From: Anadara kagoshimensis
Lineage: Eukaryota > Mollusca > Bivalvia > Arcoida > Arcidae
Assembly: GCA_021292105.1 (NCBI GenBank)
Contig: CM037857.1
Span: 36,371,581 to 36,435,580, forward strand
Direction: 5' to 3'
Length of the DNA: 64,000 nucleotides
How positions within the stretch are numbered: the first letter of the stretch is position 1; every line of letters begins with the position of its first letter. The notes under the pieces were generated by a model, which did no database searches, was not told the origin of the DNA, and saw only the letters and a program-made list of their open reading frames with translations. Of the stretch, positions 59,474-64,000 are shown in pieces. The translations under genes and the position numbers were made by a program.

Positions 59474-62400
59474 GTCATGTCCTTTTGTTTGAAAAGTCAA
59501 ATTAAATAATTCACGTATGATTAATGAAATCACATTCTCTATGGAATCTTTCCTCGAATAAGAATTACACTTGGAGTATTGATAACGGTCATGTTTACAA
59601 TTCAGTTTTTTTTACAAGGCCGAAGTCTCTTAATTAGTATTCCTAATTAACGTCATCTACTGATTTCTTTCATGCCTCAGCGATCAGGTAAATAACATTG
59701 TCACTTAGACTGGTCAGTACTACCTGAATTCTTTCATGCCTCAGCGAACTGGCACATTACATCATCACCTTATACCTGTACGCGGATAATTAACCAGTGG
59801 TCCACTGATTGAGTGACAATTTGCGATGTGAGAGACAATCCCCCAACCCCCGCTGAATCCGCCACTGCATATTTGTAGAAATTAACTTTTTTAAGTGATG
59901 CAAGTAGATATAAATGGTAGGCATATAAATGAATGAAGCAGTTTATTTTATTTTATCCACATACCTGTATCAGTTTATCATAAGTATCATGTCATATAAC
60001 TCCGTCTATATAAAGTGATTTTTTTACGTAAAAATCTGTTTTTTAAATAAAAGTTAAGTAGCCCCAAAAGCTTATTAAATGAATTTATATTACCCTCTTT
60101 GTCTATATTGAAAGCGTAAAAATGTAAAACGTAAAAAGTCCCAAAATCTCTAAATAAAATGAATTAAAAACATCAAACTTTTTACTTTTTCATGATATGA
60201 GTAATAAATTAATGTTTTTAATATTTCAATACTTTAGTAAGAAGTTAAAGTTAATCCTTCATAAATCTTTCTGAGCTTCAGCACGGTATCAACACGATAA
60301 ATCCGCGCATGTGCACATGCGTTCGTACGGAAAGCCTCTGTATGAAAGGATGTCGACTGCTGTTCAGAGCTTAGTGATAGATAGTTTTAGGTATTTTTTT
60401 CCCCTTACACAGTTTTCTTGAAAGTGCGACTATTTGCACGTTGGTGAAAAACGACGAAATGGCGCGAATTGAAAATTTAAATTTTTTAAAATACTTTACC
60501 GTAATAATTGGACGTTTTCCGGAATAATAAGTCAAAATCCGAAATAATTAGGCAAAATCCGAAATAATTAGACAAAATCCGGAATAATCAGACAAAATCC
60601 GGAATCTTTAGATTCCGGAAAATTTACCGTAAAAAATATAGCCTAATTATTCCGGATTTTGACCGATTATTCCGGATTTTGTCTGATTATTCCGGATTTT
60701 GCCTAATTATTTCGGATTTTGACTTATTATTCCGGATTTTTGTCTAACGATTCCGGATTTTTCCAAAGATTACGGAAAGTGTCTAACTATTCCGGAATTT
60801 CGCAATTATTCCGGTAAAACCCCCTTCTAGTGAGTGTTGGAACATAATTATATGTCAATTATAATAGAACCTAAAGGTAAACCATTTCCGGATTCATTGG
60901 ATTTACAAAATTGAAACTTATAACATGTAAATATAAAAAACGACCTTGTCACAAAATATATTTATCAAAACCTTTATCATGTCTTTTTTATATGTTCATT
61001 TAGTACATTTTTTTCAACATGAGAGTTTTTGAACAATTATAATCTCCTGATTTAATTCGTTTAAAAAATGAAATCAAAAACATGATATTTCATATTTTTT
61101 AATTTGTTGGTTTTTCATTTCACCTAGTTTTTAGCTCACCTGACCATAGGTCATGTGAGCTTATGGCATAGCGCAGCGTGTGTATGTGCGTGCGTGCGTG
61201 AATGCGTGCGTGCGTGCGTGCGTCGTTAACACACATTTTCGACTTCTCCTCTGAAACTACTGGACAGATTTCAAGGAAACTTGGTAAGAAGTATATATGG
61301 GCCGGTACAATTCAGATTTGTTCGTGGCGTTGCCATGGCTACCATAACTAGGTCAAGGTGACCTAGGGGTGCAAAAATCTTAAAAAATCTTCTTCTCCGA
61401 AAGTATTCATTGAATAAAAAATCTGATGTGATATTTGGCTTCTCTAGGGTCTTAAGCCTATAGTTTGTTCATTTTTTGAACAAAAAAATAGGTTACGCGT
61501 TTTTGCGTTTAATTTTGAAAAAATCGTAAAATAGCTTCAAATTGTTAAAACTTGACTATTTGACCAGATAATGACATGGGGTTTTCAGTTTTGACATATT
61601 CTTGTAATTACCTTCAAAATGGTGTCAAGGTCAATTATGAAGGTCATGACCTAATTTTTTACCTTTCTAATATTATTTATTATCTGGAAAACTATAAACT
61701 TTTTATATAGTCATGTAAATTAAAATATTGTTGGTATTGAGGTAACGATCATTTTGATATATAGATAAAGGTCATTGGTTCAAAGGTCAAGGTCACAGAA
61801 GCAAAACAATACCAAAATATTTCTTTATCTTGAAAACTATAAAAATTTTATATAGGCATATATATTAGAATGTTGTAGGTATTGATACAACGATCATTTT
61901 GATGTATAGAAAAAGGTCATGGGTCCAAAGGTCAAGGTCACAGTAGCAAAACAATGTCAAAACAGTTAATTATCTCGAAAACTGTAAACTTTTTGTATAG
62001 GCATGTATATTGGAATGTTGTTGGTATTGATGTAATGATCATTTTGATATATAGATTAAGGTCATTGGTTCAAAGGTCAAGGCCACAGATGCAAAAAAAT
62101 ACTGAAATGGTTCATTATCTTGAAAAACTATGAACTTTTTGTATAGGCATGTATATTAGAATATTGTAGGTATTGATACAACAATCATTTTGATGTACAG
62201 AAAAAGGTCATTGGTCCAAAGGTCACGGTCCAATTGCAAAACATTACCAAAAAGGTTCATTATCTCGAAAACTATGAACTTTTTGTATAGGCATGTATAT
62301 TAGAATATTGTTGGTATTGATGCAATGATCATTTTAATATATAGATTATGGTCATTGGTTCGAAGGTCAAGGTCACAGATGCGAGTATCAAGTTTCATAA

Positions 62401-64000
62401 ATATCTAAATATCCACATCAGAGTTATTGCTCCTTAAATGTAGTATTTATTGTGTTTTTGTGCTGTTAACGGCCCAGGTGAGCGGTACAGGCCCTATTGG
62501 GCCTCTTGTTACAATATCCATTAGTGCTCTTTTGATATAAAGGAGATCGTGGTTTCGAACTCCGGCTGGGTTGACCATGATAGAAAACAGGTAGTTACTG
62601 TTCTTTCGTCAAGCACTTGGCATTTAGAAATGAAAGTCATGGAGCCCTTTTGAAGATATATGTGTGTCACAACAGTCCCCTGAGCGCACTGTAAAGGCAA
62701 ATTTTTCTGCCACTTCAATTATAGCTGGTGACGTCTCGATATAAGTAAAATATTTTATACTGGGACGTAAAACCCCATTTAATCAATCAATCGATATTTA
62801 TTACCATGTTGAAACATTTCCTATGGGCTTTTTATGTGCAATCCCCGTACCATTTACCTATTGTCTTAACTATTTATGTATGTTACATCGAATGTGACAA
62901 TATATAGACAAGCTATACCTTCTTTACACGTGGGTCCAGTATAGCCGGGTTCACATCCATTGCTACAAACTCCCGTCACAGGATGACAAAATGCTCCACC
63001 GGAGCAGTAACCACATTGTTCAGAACAGGATAAACCAAAAGTGCCATTTGGACATTCTACATTTGAAACAAATAATTAATTAAATTCAGAATATTAAACC
63101 AGATAAAATGATGAATATGATTATTAATTTACTTTTTTGTGAGTGTTGACTGTTCTAGCTATTGAGTATTGAGGCGAATTTCAATGTAAATCGTCATAAT
63201 CCTTTAGCATATTCTCTTCTATTTCAACAGTCTAATGTTAAGTTTTATATTTGTTTCACCTCTACGTGTTTCTTCTCTTCCCTTCTTAACGACGGAACTC
63301 TACCAGTGAATTTAATATGCTAAATAAAATTAGTATCTGTGATTATGTTATTTATGGACTCATTGGCACTATTCAAACTTCGGATACAGATAAATTGGGT
63401 AGTTAAAAAATAGCAGATGAAGGAATAATATTGATATCGATATGGCCCAACCTGGCAATCTCTGCTACTCTATTGTGCTGGATTAATGCTTTGATTGATG
63501 CACTGTTTAATTAACCTTTTTCATTTTTAGGGAACTTAATTTGAGGTTTAAAAGTATTTAAAAATGTTTACCATACCACAATTACTTTATAATTTAAACT
63601 CGATCTTTTGAATGTTGAGAAAAATCTCTCTAGAATAAAGTAGTTATGTTCAAAATATTTTGATATAATCCATCGTTTCGTGTAGCTTAATTTTGTTTTT
63701 AAACGTCAAGCAATGAAGAGAATGCAAATCTCTTTCCATATGACACATTTGGCAAGATATCTCAATTTACAATCGTTGACAAAACAGATCACACATTATA
63801 TAGACCTATAGCTATCATAGTTTAGTTTCGTCAACTTGGAGCATCTATCTTAACTACAGAGGGTGGGGAGAGAAAATTAATGTTTGTGCAGAATTCTAAT
63901 GGTCAAAATTGAGGAACTTTCCGCAACAGTATGTGAAATCTTCTCTTCCTAATAGACATATGTTTATATCTGTTATGTGCTACTTTTGAATTTTTATGAA
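47468..64000 (-). CDS. MEGF/Draper-like type I membrane protein with eight-Cys EGF repeats (3' part)
   Basis: Cell-surface receptor-like protein. Minus-strand exons seen: 62919-63056, 54539-54676, 53889-54023, 50828-51100, 49604-49736, 48697-48797 and a last exon from 47537. All GT/AG phases agree; EGF exons are phase 1-1. There are five EGF-like repeats, each with eight cysteines in the C..GxxGxxC...CGxC pattern (e.g. CPNGTFGLSC, CGYC, CEPGYTGPTC), then a transmembrane segment YPVVIVCVVITVCCMFAIVW and a short tail with AYKDINSDSTVDLHV. The architecture matches multiple-EGF proteins of the MEGF10/Draper/SCARF type, which bind ligands or apoptotic cells, but orthology is not shown. The 5' end, including the signal peptide, lies beyond the window. 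Exons may be missing in the transposon-filled intron 54677-62918. The tail has two alternative ends (see the last-exon entry). Confidence 0.85.
48337..48679 (+). repeat. SINE family A, best-preserved full-length copy
   Basis: The head reads 'gcggtagctcagttggtag' (A box intact) and 'gtgggttcgatccccgg' (B box intact). The body ends 'gactgggacgttaaacacc' plus a short tail. It is flanked by a 13-bp duplication with one mismatch at 48324-48336 and 48680-48692. It lies antisense in the EGF gene intron. Because both boxes match the pol III consensus, it may be transcribable. Confidence 0.95.
48697..48797 (-). CDS. Cytoplasmic exon with tandem donor
   Basis: 101 nt, acceptor 'atttttag'. Encodes KQMSTCIAVAYKDINSDST then VDLHVGTRDSVDLI. 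The donor region reads GTAAGTAC: splicing at the first GT ends at 48697 (phase 1), at the second GT at 48693 (phase 2). A SINE target site starts at intron base 5. Confidence 0.82.
49079..49325 (+). repeat. SINE family A, head-truncated copy
   Basis: 'cgccaagcactcggtattta' through 'cgtctcgatat' and 'cttgactaggaggtaaa'. The tRNA-like part is missing. Confidence 0.75.
49604..49736 (-). CDS. Transmembrane exon
   Basis: 133 nt, enters at phase 1 (split Lys) and leaves at phase 2. Encodes IIYEDTRFIYIKMLN, then a hydrophobic helix of about 25 residues (PVVIVCVVITVCCMFAIVWC) with cysteines, then LSIVLKQ. It is the single membrane span expected after the EGF repeats. Confidence 0.9.
50095..50400 (+). 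repeat. RTx retrotransposon 3'-end fragment
   Basis: Matches 45225-45500: 'ctcaaaaggttttatggcc', 'gtagctagctaaacaggagg', 'gattgtgattcggacat'. A further minus-strand scrap lies at 51330-51380, and a SINE A scrap at 51450-51515. Between 50400 and 50827 I see nothing. Confidence 0.78.
50828..51100 (-). CDS. Double EGF-like exon, membrane-proximal
   Basis: 273 nt, phase 1-1, two eight-Cys repeats in one exon (CEIGLHGSGCKNNCGNC ... CIPGYYGPECKQKCGNC ... NGTKC). An intron between these repeats has probably been lost, or the pair was fused, since the other repeats are one per exon. Confidence 0.93.
51705..53430 (-). mobile_element. Dispersed element E2 with about 144-bp units of nuclear-receptor-type sites
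   Basis: The right end, reversed, is 'tttagctcacctgac', with 'catgtgagctt' and 'gcgcagcgtgtgtatgtgcg' next to it. It has at least eight tandem units of about 144 bp, each with 'gtgaccttgacctttgaacc' followed by 'catgacctttttctata'. The expected 'aagaggcccaatagggcc' end is absent on the left, so it is truncated there. It is the inverse of 61132-62510. Lies in an intron of the EGF gene. Confidence 0.85.
53889..54023 (-). CDS. EGF-like exon
   Basis: Acceptor 'attttcag', donor 'gtacta', phase 1-1. Encodes CSNQTYGENCQYECGHC, SCDRFSGVCADGC and GFIGDRC, eight Cys. 515 bp from the previous exon. Confidence 0.9.
54539..54676 (-). CDS. EGF-like exon
   Basis: Acceptor 'atttgtaag', donor 'gtatac', phase 1-1. 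Encodes CGPGKFGKRCSRKCGYC, then TTCDIVTGHCSYGC and GWQKPDC, eight Cys. Confidence 0.9.
55390..57459. other. Interior of the CACTA element, left part
   Basis: AT-rich. 56360-56515 has about nine loose copies of 'ggtacgaaatggt'. 56836-57075 has three copies of 'ttcaaagatacagtagtctt' separated by (ATTT)n runs; 57337-57390 is (AAAT)n. No transposase motif seen in any frame. Confidence 0.6.
58034..58660. mobile_element. Palindromic MULE-like element with perfect 9-bp TSD
   Basis: Arms of about 260 bp, almost identical (one or two substitutions), starting 'tagcccgagattcctctgg' on both sides. The loop holds 'cgcgagatctcgcg'. CCCGGACCT is duplicated at 58025-58033 and 58661-58669. Long TIRs with a 9-bp TSD are characteristic of Mutator-like elements. 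No coding capacity. High arm identity implies recent activity. Confidence 0.9.
58688..58990 (-). repeat. SINE family A copy, minus strand
   Basis: 'gtttaacgtccaagtcagg' to the reversed head 'gcgacctcccatttacgg' and 'ctctaccaattatgctgg'. Moderately diverged. Confidence 0.85.
59088..59226. repeat. Foldback with 'ataccattttttgaat' arms
   Basis: 'gtgtgtcatatactatttt' at the left is mirrored by 'aaaatggtatatgacaggtg' at the right, with a further inner inverted pair. About 140 bp. Confidence 0.75.
59428..59471. repeat. (CT)n microsatellite
   Basis: About 22 CT repeats. The Arg-Glu frame across it is an artefact. Confidence 0.97.
61132..62510 (+). mobile_element. Dispersed element E2, complete copy
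   Basis: Begins 'tagctcacctgaccatagg', ends 'ggccctattgggcctcttg'. After a (gcgt)n stretch it has about five tandem units with 'ggttcaaaggtcaaggtcac'. Opposite orientation to 51705-53430, and here both ends are present. No open frame. Confidence 0.85.
62518..62795 (+). repeat. SINE family A copy with damaged head
   Basis: Starts at 'ccattagtgctctttt', B box 'gtggtttcgaactccgg', 'gttctttcgtcaagcactt', ends 'tactgggacgtaaaacccc'. It abuts the end of element E2 and lies about 120 bp from an EGF exon. Confidence 0.8.
62919..63056 (-). CDS. EGF-like exon (5'-most seen)
   Basis: Acceptor 'aaatgtag', donor 'gtatag', phase 1-1, 45 full codons. Eight Cys: CPNGTFGLSC, EQCGYC, AFCHPVTGVC, NGCEPGYTGPTC. 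Confidence 0.9.
63060..64000. other. Intron of the EGF gene, nothing recognised
   Basis: AT-rich, no Cys-rich exon on the minus strand and no repeat matching others in the window. Confidence 0.5.

Larger units (their letters stand above)
57460..59867. mobile_element. hAT5-like element, 2.4 kb, 5-bp TSD, no transposase seen
   Basis: Ends 'cagggcggatccagag' and reversed 'cagtggcggattcagc', both leading into G-rich runs; CATAT flanks at 57455-57459 and 59868-59872. Same ends and TSD length as 12520-12742. Contains the palindromic element, a SINE and a smaller foldback, so it is a host for later insertions. Confidence 0.6.
54938..60832. mobile_element. CACTA (EnSpm-type) DNA transposon, 5.9 kb, AGT target duplication
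   Basis: Both ends begin CACTAGAAGGGGGTTTTACC (outward), and AGT stands at 54935-54937 and 60833-60835: CACTA termini and a 3-bp TSD define this superfamily. About 440 bp at each end form an inverted repeat (54938-55380, 60395-60832). It contains some ten copies of the motif 'aaaatccggaataatta' in both orientations, the subterminal transposase-binding array expected of CACTA elements. No transposase frame is present, so the element is non-autonomous and swollen by later insertions. Confidence 0.9.
54752..60865. mobile_element. MITE family M1 copy split by a CACTA transposon
   Basis: 54752-54937 matches the left part of 14116-14325 ('ccgaccacgcccacaatg', 'gttaccgtggcactgc', 'ggtaccatgatggcggcc'). 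The right remainder resumes at 60833 ('agtgttggaaca', 'gtcaattata'). The split falls within a stretch still intact at about 14280-14300. Confidence 0.8.

Overview
ORGANISM. This is AT-rich metazoan nuclear DNA with short, intron-split exons and a dense load of nested transposons, tRNA-derived SINEs, foldback elements and satellites. Several signatures point to a lophotrochozoan, most likely a bivalve mollusc: tRNA-headed SINEs whose bodies end in 'gactgggacgttaaacacc', dispersed elements bounded by 'agctcacctg' and 'ggccctattgggcctcttgtt', and a non-alpha nicotinic-type receptor gene of the kind expanded in molluscs. This is inference from recognised repeat style; no database search was possible.

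LAYOUT. (1) 1-5136: about 56 copies of a 91-bp satellite with higher-order structure, running off the left edge. (2) 5137-9142: gene-poor, with two SINE copies and a truncated terminal-inverted-repeat (TIR) element. (3) 9143-19599, minus strand: a complete six-exon gene for a Cys-loop ligand-gated ion channel subunit (436 aa predicted, nAChR-like, non-alpha). It was assembled from splice sites whose phases all agree. Its introns hold SINEs, foldbacks, a hAT-like MITE and two tandem duplications of splice sites. (4) 19600-28230: SINEs, then an older plus-strand LINE tail split by a 4.8-kb minus-strand LINE flanked by a 21-bp direct repeat, then a foldback MITE with an 8-bp target-site duplication (TSD). 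(5) 28231-31896: about 33 copies of a 110-bp satellite. (6) 31969-47440: mostly repeats. These include a 7-8 bp TSD TIR element with a second element nested inside it, a dispersed element carrying estrogen-response-element-like palindromes, and retrotransposon 3' ends. One unrecognised but convincing terminal coding exon (40373-40560, plus strand) lies here. (7) 47468 to beyond 64000, minus strand: the 3' part of a gene for a type I membrane protein with eight-cysteine EGF-like repeats (MEGF/Draper/scavenger-receptor-F style), comprising five EGF-like repeats, a transmembrane exon and a cytoplasmic tail. Its largest intron contains a 5.9-kb CACTA-type transposon.

HOW IT FITS TOGETHER. Two real minus-strand genes (a neurotransmitter-type receptor and an EGF-repeat surface receptor) are embedded in repeat DNA that has repeatedly landed next to, or duplicated, their splice sites. 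The most notable observations are: the four-level transposon nest at 54752-60865 with identifiable TSDs; dispersed elements whose tandem units are packed with nuclear-receptor sites; two SINE insertions within 5-14 nt of 5' splice sites; tandem duplication of a donor and of an acceptor in the receptor gene; and a tandem GTAAGTAC donor that would switch the cytoplasmic tail of the EGF protein.
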